Below are positions 10,799-26,600 of a DNA stretch of 64,000 nucleotides, piece by piece. The DNA lies in the NCBI GenBank assembly GCA_036873755.1, contig JAVTVY010020273.1:1-64000 (forward strand), in the 5' to 3' direction. The position numbers and the translations under genes are program-made. The notes below the pieces were generated by a model, which made no database searches, was not told the origin of the DNA, and saw nothing but the letters and a program-made list of their open reading frames with translations. This stretch comes from Hanleya hanleyi (Eukaryota; Mollusca; Polyplacophora; Lepidopleurida; Hanleyidae). Each line of letters begins with the position of its first letter. Positions within the stretch are counted from its first letter, which is position 1.

Positions 10799-13700
10799 CA
10801 AGTCCATCTTGGCCCAGTTGGATCTGCTTCTGTGCTCCGGATATACGCCAAGAGCTGACAAATATATATGGGACAGGCCAATTCATTATGAATTCCTGAT
10901 TTACGAAATATAGTCGACGTGTTACGATGTGAATCATCAGCAAACATAAACATTTCCAGCATATACAGAGAGCCACTTAATTTAATTATCAATGTGGAAA
11001 GAATTTGAATGGAATGTACAACGATTTTTATCGACTGTTTTTTGTCATGCCAATAGAGTACCCCTATTATATATACCCAGATGTTCGCCTTCGTACCTTA
11101 CCATTACGCTTATCTTGCAGACGCATGTACCAAGAACAAAAATGTATCACTTATCTCTGTAATATGTCACATGATTATTCACACTTGCGTCGGTGACCGG
11201 TTTTGAGCTATTGTATTTCATACTTAGCCAGGCTTGAAAGCAAACGCGACAAGAGTCTAATTTGCAATATGGACTACGTAATTTAAAGGAAATCTATGAG
11301 TCTTACCTTTTAACAGGAGTTGCTGATTTTCAGCGACCTTGACCTTTGACATGTTAATATGAACTTTGTTAAACGACACAACGCTTCCCACTAATGCATC
11401 CACTGACGAAAATGTGATTTCCAATGGGTTCCTGAGTGAGTTCCTGCATTTTTGTTATCCCCAGTGACCGATCATGTCAATTCAAGTCCACATGAACAGC
11501 TACAATCAAAGCGTGGCTGGGATACAAATTATTACAGGGATCACTTTTGGCTCTTATGATGTTTTAGAAATATGCAGTCAGTACATTTTTCTGTGGAGTC
11601 GTACTTCTTGTCAGTAGGCCGGCATCATTATCCGCCACCCTTTTAATGTTGCGTTTAATTGTTGCCTGTAAATGGTGAAATCCTGCTGGTGGACGTTTCG
11701 TCCCCGAAGTTTGCCCTGTAAAAATCATTGTGATTGTAGTTTTTTGAATTGCAAACATGGTGGAGAATGAAGAGCTTGGTCGGCGTCGGACCTCACAGGT
11801 ATTTGTTCTGAATACGAACTTGCATTGAATAAATACTTATTTGAACACATGGGAATTATCTAGCAGATAATCGTTCGTGATATGACGTCACTGGAGATAT
11901 ATGTATTGAAGGCGGACTTTCTAATCGAAGTGTAAGAAACCAGTATTTCCTCAAAAGCATCTCCCCTGACATTGCCATTGAATTAATTTCAAGCACGTTA
12001 GATATCGGAGTGTAGAGGTTTTCCGAAATCGGATTGTGTGGATCTGTGTGAGCGTACCACGCGAACTTCTCTGGGCCTACACCACATTTGTCAGTTTATC
12101 CTGGATCACTAAATTCCTACACATCTCTAAGATCCCAGACAGAACCAGTAAGAATAAAGCCTATGTTTATTAAAGCCGATTTGTCTGTACCAGTTTTAAG
12201 TACATAGCTGAATGTTATAAACTGTTGGCGGGTTTCCCTGTTGCTCATTTGGTCATAAAAATGGATGGTATGTTGACGAAACGTCAAGATATTAACACAT
12301 ATAATGGTTCCTTCTATAATAACATGGAAAATTAAAGACAAAACTGAAATAAAAATGCCATTGATCATGTCTGCAATCAACCGTCGCGGATTTATTCCCC
12401 ACGATGGGTGCAAATCATTGTGTTTGTGATTCTGGAATGACTGAGTACATGTATGTGTACTCATATTCTGAATAACAAAGATGAATCGACAATGAGGGTT
12501 TTCTTCAATAAGAATAATATAGGGTTATCAGGGAAATCATACTGTTAGCGTAATAACGTGTGTATAGTTATATCATTGATTTATCCTGCTATATCTAATC
12601 GTGTGGAAAAAACTTGTAAATATCAAACGTGTAGGTAGATGATCACTGGTTAATAAGAACGATGTTGAAGATCTCCACAGATACTTGCAATTGGCCGGAG
12701 TATTCTGCCCGTGTACTTATTTGTTGGGATATCTGCCAAGAACCAAAATAAGTCATTCTCCACCTCTTTCTTGTGAAGCTCTCGGTGGGTGCCCTACCCT
12801 TCTCCCCCACCTTACACACGAACACAAATTACAAACAAGATACCTTAATATTTTCTCCAAGATATTGAAGTTTTTTTGTTGTTGACTGTAAATGTATCGG
12901 GGAATGTGTTGATGTCTCCGTATAAGACAGATTGCTATGTTGATGGATGATCCGAACCGTGATGAGTAACGTAGGTTGCGGTGATTCTATATGCAGATGA
13001 CATCACCGGAAATCAAGTAATTGGACAACAGCTGTGTCATGTTGGATCATTCTCCAGGGGGAAATCAATGCGATAGTCAGTGTATGAACGCAATCCTGTC
13101 TTCCTGTGATCCCATCTAGACGATACAGTTACTGTAGAATTTGCCGATGAAGTATTAGCAGATGGCTGGGCTGGTTAACTATAACCAAAGTGCAGAACTA
13201 AACTATATATTCTAAACAAATACACAGATATGTCCTCCGACAGAATGTTTGGTGCATTGGTATAGAATTGTCAAATCTGGACAGATAATAATTTTTGGCG
13301 AAATGGATAGATCAACGTAATATTTGTTTTAAGTATACATGGATTTCAAGATGGTTGCCTATTTGGTTAAGCCTTGATCCACACTTTATAGGCATCTGAA
13401 CTTTAGCAATGTCCCACCAGGTATGCACTATCATTAACCTAAACAAAATCCAAGAGGATTAAGGATTGTATACTGGTTCATAAAAACATAATTAGATAAA
13501 AAAAAATCCACATCATTTGAGTCTTGCGTGTAACAGCTTTATTTCCACTTACAGGCATACCACGGCGTTTGACACCAACGAGTGAAATCTTCCTCAACGA
13601 GTAACAATCAACAACTGCAGCAGCCTACTTCCAGACACTCACCATTTTAGAAAAAATGACCATTAATTGCCGGTTAATTCAGATAAAATTTACATGCGTT

Positions 13701-14186
13701 GGAATACTAAAATAGTTCCAATGTAGGTATGCTGATCCAGCTTAAATATTAGTAATTAGATTTGACAACAGTTCATCTATATAGCGCAAAGTATAGGAAA
13801 TGCCTTGAGCATTAATGGTTACTCTATTAGATATTCACGGAATGTGTTTAAGATTAGAAAATTTGCCTGATTCACCAATCATTTTAGCCAGTCAGTGAAT
13901 TGATACCAGCAAAATCCGCCACACAGCAACCCAAATGTTTTCATTGACTAAAACGAGAGTAGCTTTTTAATTATAATAGAGCATTTGCTTTCAATGAATA
14001 ATTTATCTTATCGTGAAAAATGAATACATTTTATGTCTCCAAGAACTAACAAGCTTTGCTCACCTCGTTTATTCCTTCTTGCTACGCACACATCTCCGTA
14101 CAGCCTATGCAAGTATTTACAATTCAAGAAATGGGTATTGTCACAGAAAGAGTTGTTTACATTCAAAATTGCTGATATTATTATAG

Positions 14187-14263
14187 GCGACAATGTGATC
14201 ACCTGGCTGTGTCAGTACACCCACAACCAGTATGAAATCAGATGCACCGTGGCATTAGATGAG
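14187..14263 (+). CDS. Candidate exon, unit 2 copy
   Basis: Matches the unit 1 segment with two substitutions, which change proline to threonine and serine to asparagine. Flanking AG and GT are kept. Confidence 0.22.
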
Positions 14264-17200
14264 GTAAAAGTATAAACCGATAAAACTTTCGCATGCTATG
14301 TCGCCATGGAATGTTTATTTGATTGCTAGAATTTTTTGGAATTATCATTATATATCATAACAATGTCTTTGTGAATTACGGCAATAGGATACACCAACGA
14401 CGTGTAGGTATTTCAATGGGTACAAATTATGCACCAGTTTCGCCAGACCTATATCTCCTCTCGTATGAATACACCTATGTGCAGAAACTGTAAAAAAAAA
14501 TACATTCCAAAATCCGTTCTGTCTCATTCAGCCAACGCTATAGCGTCGCTATTCTCCCTCCACTGAACTTGAAGGAAACAATGAACAGCGTGTTGAATAA
14601 TTGGCACTATCGTCTAAATATTGGGGTCATGACATGTGAGTTGGTTGCGATTGTGACCGGGGACCCCTTTTCGAGCGCTAATTTTACCATAAAACCACCA
14701 TACAACCGGCAAACCTATTTTTCTGAGCAGTGAGTGTGAGTGAGTTAATATGGCTTAACATCGCTTTCAAAAAAAAATTCAGCTACATCACGACGAAGAA
14801 GGGAAGGGAGGGGAGGAGCGGGGGCACCAGATCTGCTCTGTAACAGAGCTGATCTAATGCTGCCATTTCCCATAACTCCACCTGCTCTGATATATATATT
14901 TTTTTTCATTAATTGTGTGAACAAAAATTGTGTGAAATCCCGTACAAAATATCTAATATCAAGAAAAGTTTAACGAAAAACTAAACAACAAAACAAATAA
15001 AACATACAGATCTACATACCCACAAAAGTTCGTTACAAGAAACGAAAATATTATTCTGAAAGGCCTAATGGTCAATGAGTATGTGGCCACAGTGACACCG
15101 GAGCATACATTTGACCAACATAGATTTGCAGCCCATCTGACAATGACAAAATCACATGCCGCCCTCTTACATGTCTTATACAGGTTCTTCTCAGACGATG
15201 TACTTATTAAATATACTAATTATCAGTTTAGCTATCAGACTGGCTACATTTAATACCCAATCGTCATCTAACACATCTGGTCTCACTAGTCACCTGTCTC
15301 GATATGCACCATTGTTGACGTTCAGATCCATGCCTGACAGTCCTAATTTCCGGATCATAGACCTAGTAGACCATCACAACTCCCTTGCTGTTTCTATGTA
15401 CCGTCTTTGTGGGGGTGTTTACACAATTTTCTTCAGCCAGTGTAATTTTGCCTTCTTACCCATGAATGTAGCTGAACTTTGTTGACCGATTGATACTCGC
15501 ACAAACTTCATGGACCTTACACATGCAAAAGGACAGCCCTTCGTTTACACTATTATCAATATTTTGCAGTTTAATTCCTATTCTCAGGTGAGTTCTCGTG
15601 TATCGAACATTATATAATTTACACATCAATATGGAATATTTATAATTGGAATATCTCCTCAAGTGTAATCCATTTCTTCTTACAATATAGTCAGGTCTTG
15701 TCAACATCTGCTTTATTGCCAGCCTTCCACGACTTAGAATTCACCTTATGTCCATATATCAAGGTAAAAGAATCCAGGCTCAAGATTATGGCTGTTATTT
15801 AGTAATATATTGTTACAGTAGGAAATGTTACAGTGCATATTGTGACACCGACTTAGAAGTGAAATATTATTGGTAATTCAAGATCATCATGGCATTCATA
15901 CGAACAATTACAATGAAAGCGTGACTGAGATACATCATTTTCTAGATGACAGCTGTACAGTGAAACCCTTATGAATTAGGAATACTGACTGGCCGTAGGA
16001 TTTGATATATTTAAAGCAATCTGATGTCTTGCCGGCATCATTGAAAACATTTTGACCGATTCTATCTTGCAGGAAAGTAGACTGTATTCATGTATATTAT
16101 GGTTGTTGTTTTTTTTATGTGATGCTAATGCTGTTATATGAATTAGGTCAGGAATATTGAATGAAGGACTAGACACAAGTATATTTATCAAAATGCGAAA
16201 AATAAAATTTGAGGGAAGCCATAGTTTATCGGTGTCCATATCCTCCTACAAGGTAACATAGTACACGTTTCCTCAAGTATAGTTCAGTAGAGCCCATGCT
16301 TGAAAGCAAACGCGATTATAGGCTAATTGGCACTATGGACTACGTAATTCAAACGAAATCTAGGAGTTCTAATGTTTTACAATGAGTTACTAGTGATCAG
16401 TGATCTTGACCTTTGATATTTTGATTTCAGCTTTGTCAAACGACACATCGCTTCGCACTAATGCATCTACTGACGAAAATGTGATGAATGGGTTCCTGGC
16501 GTTTTGTTATCCCCAGTGACATTGACCTTTCGGCTTGTACATGTTTCTTGATTGCCAAAAGCTAGATGAATTTTTGAAGTTTGTTCACAATCCAAATCCT
16601 TGGAGAGGAGCAATAGCACAATGTTTTCAATACTTTCGTGTTAAGGGGGCCGTAACATTGACCGTTGACCTATTTCAGTACCTGACATATCGTCTCTTAC
16701 CGATTTATTCAGTCAAACAAAAAATGGATTGCTATATTTTCTTATTTTTAGGCCGCATGTTTATTGTGTGAAATCCCATGCAAAATATTTAACATTAAGA
16801 AAAGTTAAACGAAAAAACAACAACAAAAAACAAATAAAACCAAACAAATATAACATACATATCTTCATACCCACAAAAGTTCCTTTCAAGAAACGCAAAT
16901 ATTATTCTGAAAGGCCCTATAGCCAATGAGTATGTGATCACAGTGACACCGGAGCATACATTTGACTAATCACATGTGGCATAATCATATGCTGTCCTCT
17001 TACACGTCTTATATCGATTCATCTCAGACGATGTAGTTATTCGAAATACAAATTGGCAGTTTAGCAATCAGAATGGCTTCGTTCAAGACCCCACCTTCAT
17101 CTAACACACCTGGCATCACTAATTGCCTGTGTTGATATGCACCACTGTTGGCATTTAGTTCCATGCCTTTCAATCTTAGTTTCATGATCATAGGCCTAGA

Positions 17201-18667
17201 CCTCGCAACTCTCCCCGTGTCGCTATTTACCTTCTTTGTAAGGGTGTTTACACAATTTTCATCAGTCGGTACCCGTGAATGTAACTGAACTTTGTTGACT
17301 GATTGATACTCACACAGACTTCATGGACCTTACAAATGTACAAGGATTTCCCGTACGTTTACACTATTATCAGTATTTTGCAGTGAAACTCCAATTCTTA
17401 GGTTCTCGTGTATCGAACATTACATAAGTTACACATCAATTTCGGAATATTTATAATACGGAATATTTATAATTAGAATATCTCCTCAAGTGTAATCTAT
17501 TTTTCTTACAATATAGTCAACATGTGCCTGTTTGTGGCCGGACTTACACGACTTAGAATTCACCTTATATACATATATCAATGTCAAAAAATTATCCCAG
17601 CTCAAGATTGTGGCTGTTATCCGGTAATCTATTGTCGGTAAAACCTACAGTGCAAACTGGAACCGTCATCAGCGCCTATCACCAATCACATCACTATTTT
17701 ATGAAGATGAGAGCACATTGGAAAGCAACGAATTTCGAGAAATCAATACCACGTGACTTCGTCAGCCAATCAGCTAAAGTCCACCGATGTAACCCCAACG
17801 TAACCCGCCATTTTCGAGTCATGTGATGTCCTACTTGTTCAAAATTACACATCTACCACACCTCTTGGATGATACGGAAGTTATTCATACCTATATGTTT
17901 TGTAAGCCCAGGCAATATGTGTTTCCGAAGTGGTATGAAAACCTGTAATTTATCAGATTTCTCGAGTCTGTTCTCCGCCGGATGAAGGCCGAACAGAATA
18001 CGGTAAAGTGCAGGATATCGCTCCGCGATAATGGAGACACGGAAGCCATCTTATGACTGGCGAAGTGTACGCAAAAGATTGGAAAGCTAAAAAGTGAAAT
18101 ACCACAGCGTGGCTGAGATACATCATTCTCTAGATGACGACTTTACAACGAAACTCTGATGGGTTAAGGGTACTGATCAGCTATATGGATATTGATATTT
18201 TTGAAAGATCCTAATGTCTTGTCGGCATCATTGAAAACTGTTGACCGCTTCTCTCTTGAAGGAACGTAGATGGTGTTTATGTATACCATGACTTTTTTAA
18301 TGTGGTGCTAATGCTGTTACATGAATTAGGTCAAAAATATTGAATGACGGACTAGACCCGTGTATTTATCAAAATGCGAAAATTAAAATTTGAGACATGA
18401 ACTTCAAGAACCATAGATATAATTATTGGTGTCTATCTCCTACAAGGTAACATAGTACGCGTTTCCCTAAATCATGAAGTTCAGTAGAGCCAGTCGCCTC
18501 ATTTATTCAAATCATCTGTTCCCATCACTCTGGGGTCCAGCCCTGTATGGAAATGTCAAGCAGCCTCTGTGGACCGGAATGTTTATCAACAAGGTCATGA
18601 ATATGTTATGAAGACAAGAGAAAACTGAGTGGCATAGATCACGATCATTTTGTGATCACTAGACATG

Positions 18668-18927
18668 CAGGATTCTTTTCGATCGACCAGAACTTTTCTT
18701 AGATGGAGCTGAGATCAAGGTGGCTAAAGAAGTTAAATTGTTGGAGATCTTGTTTGACCACCGACTAACATTTTTATTCCATATAAAGTGACCTGCACAA
18801 AAGCTCTTGATTTGTAGAATGTGGTTGCCAGCTATAAGTGGGGAGAAGATGAGAAAACACTTCATCTATATCGATCACTTGTTTCTTCTAAGCTCGATAA
18901 TGGCTCTTTTGTTTACAACGGTGCTTG
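18668..18927 (+). pseudogene. LINE ORF2 fragment, unit 3 copy
   Basis: Same decayed fragment as in units 1 and 2, again cut by the R1 insert at its 3' side. Confidence 0.72.
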
Positions 18928-19583
18928 GAATTACAAGTGTCTAGTCCGTCGTTCATAATTCAGCCGTCATCCATTAAAGAATATCCGCCTCCATAATCCA
19001 AAGACCTATTTCATATTCCATATAACAGTTTAGCACCAAATTCAAACAGACAATCATAGTATACATATAAATAGAGAAGCGGTCAACAGTTTTCAATGAT
19101 GCCGACAAGACATCATGATGTTCCAAAAATATAAAATCCGTATCGCTGATCAGTATTCTAAATCCATAATAATCGTTGTAAAGTCGTCATCTAGAGAATG
19201 ATGTATCTCAGTCACGCTTTAATTGAGTCTGTTCATATGAACACCATGAGGATCTTGAAGTACATTGGTTCATACGGCCCCTAGCCCCGAGTTAAGAGGA
19301 ATTAGACACAAGTTGCGAAGCGTAACGCCATGGATCTTGCACGCTACGCTCGTATTTTGCTATCAGCATGCGATATGTATCGCCAAATTTGAGAAACTTT
19401 GAGTGGAGGCGCTTGTTGGAATAGCCCTGTAACAATGTTTTGTGACATTGATTAAAATCGTCACATTTGACACATGATCTAGCAAATGCTACTAGGCGAG
19501 ATATGTATACGCCTATGCAGGTCCCACTGGAATATTACTGTCCAGAAAGGGATATTTTACCATGTCGAAATTGTAATCATCAC
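18928..19583 (-). repeat. R1 insert splitting the LINE fragment, unit 3
   Basis: Same insert as in unit 1, one base shorter near 19,030. Confidence 0.73.
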
Positions 19584-22500
19584 CAAGTCCATCTTGGCCC
19601 AGTTGGATCTGCTTCTGTGCTCCGGATATACGCCAAGAGCTGACAAATATATATGGAACAGGCCAATTCATTATGAATTCCTGATTTACGAAATATAGTC
19701 GACGTCTTACGATGTGAATCATCAGCAAACATAAACATTTCCAGCATATACAGAGAGCCACTTAATTTAATTATCAATGTGGAAAGAATTTGAATGGAAT
19801 GTACAACGATTTTTATCGACTGTTTTTTGTCATGCCAATAGAGTACCCCTATTATATATACCCAGATGTTCGCCTTCGTACCTTACCATTACGCTTATCT
19901 TGCAGACGCATGTACCGAGAACAAAAATGTATCACTTATCTCTGTAATATGTCACATGATTATTCACACTTGCGTCGGTGACCGGTTTTGAGCTATTGTA
20001 TTTCATACTTAGCCAGGCTTGAAAGCAAACGCGACAAGAGTCTAATTTGCAATATGGACTACGTAATTTAAAGGAAATCTATGAGTCTTACCTTTTAACA
20101 GGAGTTGCTGATTTTCAGCGACCTTGACCTTTGACATGTTAATATGAACTTTGTTAAACGACACAACGCTTCCCACTAATGCATCCACTGACGAAAATGT
20201 GATTTCCAATGGGTTCCTGAGTGAGTTCCTGCATTTTTGTTATCCCCAGTGACCGATCATGTCAATTCAAGTCCACATGAACAGCTACAATCAAAGCGTG
20301 GCTGGGATACAAATTATTACAGGGATCACTTTTGGCTCTTATGATGTTTTAGAAATATGCAGTCAGTACATTTTTCTGTGGAGTCGTACTTCTTGTCAGT
20401 AGGCCGGCATCATTATCCGCCACCCTTTTAATGTTGCGTTTAATTGTTGCCTGTAAATGGTGAAATCCTGCTGGTGGACGTTTCGTCCCCGAAGTTTGCC
20501 CTGTAAAAATCATTGTGATTGTAGTTTTTTGAATTGCAAACATGGTGGAGAATGAAGAGCTTGGTCGGCGTCGGACCTCACAGGTATTTGTTCTGAATAC
20601 GAACTTGCATTGAATAAATACTTATTTGAACACATGGGAATTATCTAGCAGATAATCGTTCGTGATATGACGTCACTGGAGATATATGTATTGAAGGCGG
20701 ACTTTCTAATCGAAGTGTAAGAAACCAGTATTTCCTCAAAAGCATCTCCCCTGACATTGCCATTGAATTAATTTCAAGCACGTTAGATATCGGAGTGTAG
20801 AGGTTTTCCGAAATCGGATTGTGTGGATCTGTGTGAGCGTACCACGCGAACTTCTCTGGGCCTACACCACATTTGTCAGTTTATCCTGGATCACTAAATT
20901 CCTACACATCTCTAAGATCCCAGACAGAACCAGTAAGAATAAAGCCTATGTTTATTAAAGCCGATTTGTCTGTACCAGTTTTAAGTACATAGCTGAATGT
21001 TATAAACTGTTGGCGGGTTTCCCTGTTGCTCATTTGGTCATAAAAATGGATGGTATGTTGACGAAACGTCAAGATATTAACACATATAATGGTTCCTTCT
21101 ATAATAACATGGAAAATTAAAGACAAAACTGAAATAAAAATGCCATTGATCATGTCTGCAATCAACCGTCGCGGATTTATTCCCCACGATGGGTGCAAAT
21201 CATTGTGTTTGTGATTCTGGAATGACTGAGTACATGTATGTGTACTCATATTCTGAATAACAAAGATGAATCGACAATGAGGGTTTTCTTCAATAAGAAT
21301 AATATAGGGTTATCAGGGAAATCATACTGTTAGCGTAATAACGTGTGTATAGTTATATCATTGATTTATCCTGCTATATCTAATCGTGTGGAAAAAACTT
21401 GTAAATATCAAACGTGTAGGTAGATGATCACTGGTTAATAAGAACGATGTTGAAGATCTCCACAGATACTTGCAATTGGCCGGAGTATTCTGCCCGTGTA
21501 CTTATTTGTTGGGATATCTGCCAAGAACCAAAATAAGTCATTCTCCACCTCTTTCTTGTGAAGCTCTCGGTGGGTGCCCTACCCTTCTCCCCCACCTTAC
21601 ACACGAACACAAATTACAAACAAGATACCTTAATATTTTCTCCAAGATATTGAAGTTTTTTTGTTGTTGACTGTAAATGTATCGGGGAATGTGTTGATGT
21701 CTCCGTATAAGACAGATTGCTATGTTGATGGATGATCCGAACCGTGATGAGTAACGTAGGTTGCGGTGATTCTATATGCAGATGACATCACCGGAAATCA
21801 AGTAATTGGACAACAGCTGTGTCATGTTGGATCATTCTCCAGGGGGAAATCAATGCGATAGTCAGTGTATGAACGCAATCCTGTCTTCCTGTGATCCCAT
21901 CTAGACGATACAGTTACTGTAGAATTTGCCGATGAAGTATTAGCAGATGGCTGGGCTGGTTAACTATAACCAAAGTGCAGAACTAAACTATATATTCTAA
22001 ACAAATACACAGATATGTCCTCCGACAGAATGTTTGGTGCATTGGTATAGAATTGTCAAATTTGGACAGATAAGAATTTTTGGCGAAATGGACAGATCAA
22101 CGTAATATTTGTTTAAGTAGACATGGATTTCAAGATGGTTGCCTATTTGGTTAAGCCCTGATCCACACTCTATAGGCATCTGAACTTTAGCAATGTCCCA
22201 CCAGGTATGCACTATCATTAACCTAAACAAAATCCAAGAGGATTAAGGATCGTATACTGGTTCCTAAAAACATAATTAGATAAAAAAAATCCACATCATT
22301 TGAGTCTTGCGTGTAACAGATTTATTGCCACTTACAGGCATACCACGGCGTTTGACACCAACGAGTGAAATCTTCCTTAACGAGTAACAATCAACAACTG
22401 CAGCAGCCTACTTCCAGACACTCATCATTTTAGAAAAAAATGACCATTAATTTCCCGTTAATTCAGATAAAATTTACATGCGTTGGAATACTAAAATAGT

Positions 22501-22972
22501 TCCAATGCAGGTATGCTGATCCAGCTTAAATATTAATAATTAGATTTGACAACATTTCATCTATATAGCGCAAAGTATAGGAAATGCCTTGAGCATTAAT
22601 AGTTACTCTATTAGATATTCACGGAATGTGTTTAAGATTAGAAAATTTGCCTGATTCACCAATCATTTTAGCCAGTCAGTGAATTGATACCAGCAAAATC
22701 CGCCACACAGCAACCCAAATGTTTTCATTAACTAAAACGAGAGCAGCTTTTTAATTATAATAGCGCATTTGCTTTCAATGAATAATTTATCTTATCGTGA
22801 AAAATGAATACATTGTATATGTCTCCAAGAACTAACAAGCTTTGCTCACCTCGTTTATTCCTTCTTGCTACGCACACATCTCAGTACAGCCTATGCAAGT
22901 ATTTACATTTCAAGAAATGGGTATTGTCTCAGAAAGAGTTGTTTACATTCAAAATTGCTGATATTATTATAG

Positions 22973-23049
22973 GCGACAATGTGATCACCTGGCTGTGTCA
23001 GTACCCCTACAGCCAGTATGAAATCAGCTGCACCGTGGCATTAGATGAG
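22973..23049 (+). CDS. Candidate exon, unit 3 copy
   Basis: Matches the unit 1 segment with two substitutions, which change histidine to tyrosine and arginine to serine. Flanking AG and GT are kept. Confidence 0.22.
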
Positions 23050-23618
23050 GTAAAAATATAAACCGATAAAACTTTCGCATGCTATGTCGCCATGGAATGT
23101 TTATTTGATTGCTAGAATTTGTTGGAATTATCATTAACAATGTCTTTGTGAAATTCGGCAATAGGATACACCAACGACGTGTAGGTATTTCAATGGGTAC
23201 AAATTATGCACCAGTTTAGCCAGACATATATCTCCTCGCGTATGAATACACCTATACGCAGAAACTGTAAAAAAAAAAATACATTCCAAAATCCGTTCCG
23301 TCTCATTTAGCCAACGCTATAGCGTCGCTGTGAAGGACATATTCTCCCTCCACTGAATTTGAAGGAAACAATGAACAGCGTGTTGAATAATTGGCACTAT
23401 CGTCTAAATATTGGGCTCATGACATGTGAGTTGGTTGCGATTGTGACCGGGGACCCCTTTTCGAGCGCTAATTTTACCATAAAACCACGATACAACCGGC
23501 AAACCTATTTTTCTGAGCAGTGAGTGTGAGTGAGTTAATATGGCTTAACATCGCTTTCAAAAAAAAATTCAGCTACATCACGACGAAGAAGGGAAGGGAG
23601 GGGAGGAGCGGGGGCACC

Positions 23619-23645
23619 AGATCTGCTCTGTAACAGAGCAGATCT
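23619..23645. repeat. 27-bp perfect hairpin in unit 3
   Basis: AGATCTGCTCTGT, one A, then its exact reverse complement. Units 1 and 2 have the same site with one arm mismatched (GCTGATCT instead of GCAGATCT). It follows a GGGAAGGGAGGGGAGG purine tract. Confidence 0.8.
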
Positions 23646-26600
23646 AATGCTGCCATTTCCCATAACTCCACCTGCTCTGATATCTGTTTTTTTCATTAAT
23701 TGTGTGAACAAAAATTGTATGGAATCCCGTGCAAAATATCTAATATCAAGAAAAGTTTAACGAAAAACTAAACAACAAAACAAATAAAACATACAGATCT
23801 ACATACCCCAAAAAGTTCGTTACAAGAAACGAAAATATTATTTTGAAAGGCCTAATGGTCAATGAGTATGTGGCCACAGTGACACCGGAGCATACATTTG
23901 ACCAACATAGATTTGCAGAATCACATGCCGCCCTCTTACATGTCTTATACAGGTTTATCTCAGACGATGTACTTATTAAATATACTAATTATCAGTTTAG
24001 CTATCAGACTGGCTACATTTAATACCCAATCGTCATCTAACACATCTGGTCTCACTAGTTACCTGTCTCGATATGCACCATTGTTGACGTTCAGTTCCAT
24101 GCCTGACAGTCCTAATTTCCGGATCATAGACCTAGTAGACCATCACAAATCCCTTGCTGTTTCTATGTACCGTCTTTGTTGCGGTGTTTACACAATTTTC
24201 TTCAGCCAGTGTAATTTTGCCTTCTTACCTGTGAATGTAGCTGAACTTTGTTGACCGATTGACACTCGCGCAAACTTCATGGACCTTACACATGTAAAAG
24301 GACAGCCCTTCGTTTACACTATTATCAATATTTTGCAGTTTAATTCCTATTCTCAGGTGAGTTCCCGTGTATCGAACATTATATAATTTACACATCAATA
24401 TGAAATATTAATAACTGGAATATCTCCTCAAGTGTAATCTATTTCTTCTTACAATATAGTCATGTCTGGTCAACATCTGCTTTATTGCCAGCCTTACACG
24501 ACTTAGAATTCACCTTATGTACATATATCAAGGCCAAAGAATCCAAGCTCAAGATTATAGCTGTTATTCAGTAATCTATTGTAGAAAATGTCAAAGTTAC
24601 AGTGCATATTGGGATACCGACGCTCATACTATTACTACTTTTTGTGCTACTGACAGTACACGGAGAAGTCTGGACTATCCTGAACTGGTATGCTTTTCTC
24701 TGTGGAACCAGGTCTGGAAAAGTCATCATCGTCTGCTGACCAGAATGTCTATCACCAACCACATCATTCTTTTTATGAAGACGAGATCACATTGAAAAGC
24801 TTAGAAGTGAAATATTACTGGTAATTCAAGATCATCATGGTGTTCATACGAACAAGTACAATGAAAGCGTGACTGAGATGCTAATGCTGTTATACGAATT
24901 AGGTCAGAAATATTGAATGACGGACTAGACACAAGTATATTTATCAAAATGCGAAAAGTAAAATTTGAGGGGGGCCATAGTTTATCGGTGTCCATATTCT
25001 CTTACAAGGTAACATAGTACACGCTTCCTTAAGTATAGTTCAGTAGAGCCCATGCTTGAAAGCAAACGCGACTATAATTGGCAATATGGACTACGTAATT
25101 TAAACGAAATCTAGGAGTCCTAATCTTTTACAATGAGTTACTAGTGATCCGTGATCTTGACCTTTGACATTTTGATTTCAACTTTGTCAAACGACATATC
25201 GGTTCCCACTAATGCATCTACTGACGAAAATGTGATGAATGGGTTCCTGATGTTTTGTTATCCCCAGTGACATTGACCTTTCGACTTGTACATGTTCCTT
25301 GATTGCTAAAAGCTTGATGAATTTTTTTAAGTTTGTTCACAATCCAAATCCTTGGAGAGGAGCAATAGCACAATGTTTTCAATACTTTCGTGTTAAGGGG
25401 GCCGTGACATTGACCTTTGACCTACGTCCGTACCTGACATATCGTCTCTTACCGATTTATTCATTCAAACAAAAAATGGATTTCGATATTTTCTTATTTT
25501 TAGGCCGCATGTTTATTGTGTGAAATCCCATGCAAAATGTTTAACATTAAGAAAAGTTAAACGAAAAAAAAACAAATAAAACCAAACAAATAAAACATAC
25601 ATATCTACATACCCACAAAAGTTCGTTACAAGAAACGCAAATATTATTTTGAAAGGCCTAACAGCCAATGAGTATGTGATCACAGCGACACCGGAGCATA
25701 CATTTGACTAATCACATGTAGCATAATCACATGCTGTTCTCTTACACGTCTTATACCGATTCATCTCAGACGATGGAGTTATTCGAAATACAAATTGGCA
25801 GTTTAGCAATCAGAATGGCTTCGTTCAATACCCCACCTTCATCTAACACACCTGGCCTCACTAATTGTCTGTCTTGATATGCACCATTGTTGGCATTTAG
25901 TTCCATGCCTTTCACTTCTAGTTTAACGATCATAGGCATAGACCTTCGCAACTCTCCCCGTGTCGCAATTTACCTTCTTCGTGAGGGTGTTTACACAATT
26001 TTCATCAGTCAGTACCCGTGAATGTAACTGAACTGTTGACTGATTGATACTCACACAGCCTTCATGGTATTTCCCGTACGTTTATAATATTATCAATATT
26101 TTGCAGTGAAACAACTATTCTTAGGTTCTCGTGTATCGAACATTACATAAGTTACACATCAATTTTGGAATATTTATAATTAGAATATCTCCTAAGAATA
26201 TCTAGAATATCTCCTAAGAATATCTCCTAAGTGTAATCTATTTTTCTTACAACATAGTCAACATGTGCCTTTTTTTGGCCGGACTTACACGACTTAGAAT
26301 TCACCTTATGTACATATATCAATGTCACAAAATTATCCGAGCTCAAGATTATGGCTGTTATCCGGTAATCTATTGTGGGTAAAACCTACAGTGCAAACTG
26401 GAAATGTCATCAGCATCTATCACCAATCACATCACTATTTTATGAAGATGACAGCACATTGGAAAGCAACCTGTAACTATCTAGGTCATCTGTACTCGGT
26501 AAGACTGAACACTAGGATCGTGTGTATCCATGTTCAGCCTACTTTCGGCAACTGCAAGAGGGAATTTCCAGAAATCAATACCACGCGACTTCGTCAGCCA

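Larger units (their letters stand above)
9207..18010 (+). repeat. Long tandem array, unit 2 (8.8 kb)
   Basis: Second copy of the long unit, nearly base-for-base the same as unit 1 over its first ~3.9 kb. It lacks the 406-bp R1 segment of unit 1 (junction near 15,700) and has about 17 extra bases (around 10,270-10,290) inside the inverted R1 insert. Small differences accumulate in its second half. Confidence 0.95.
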
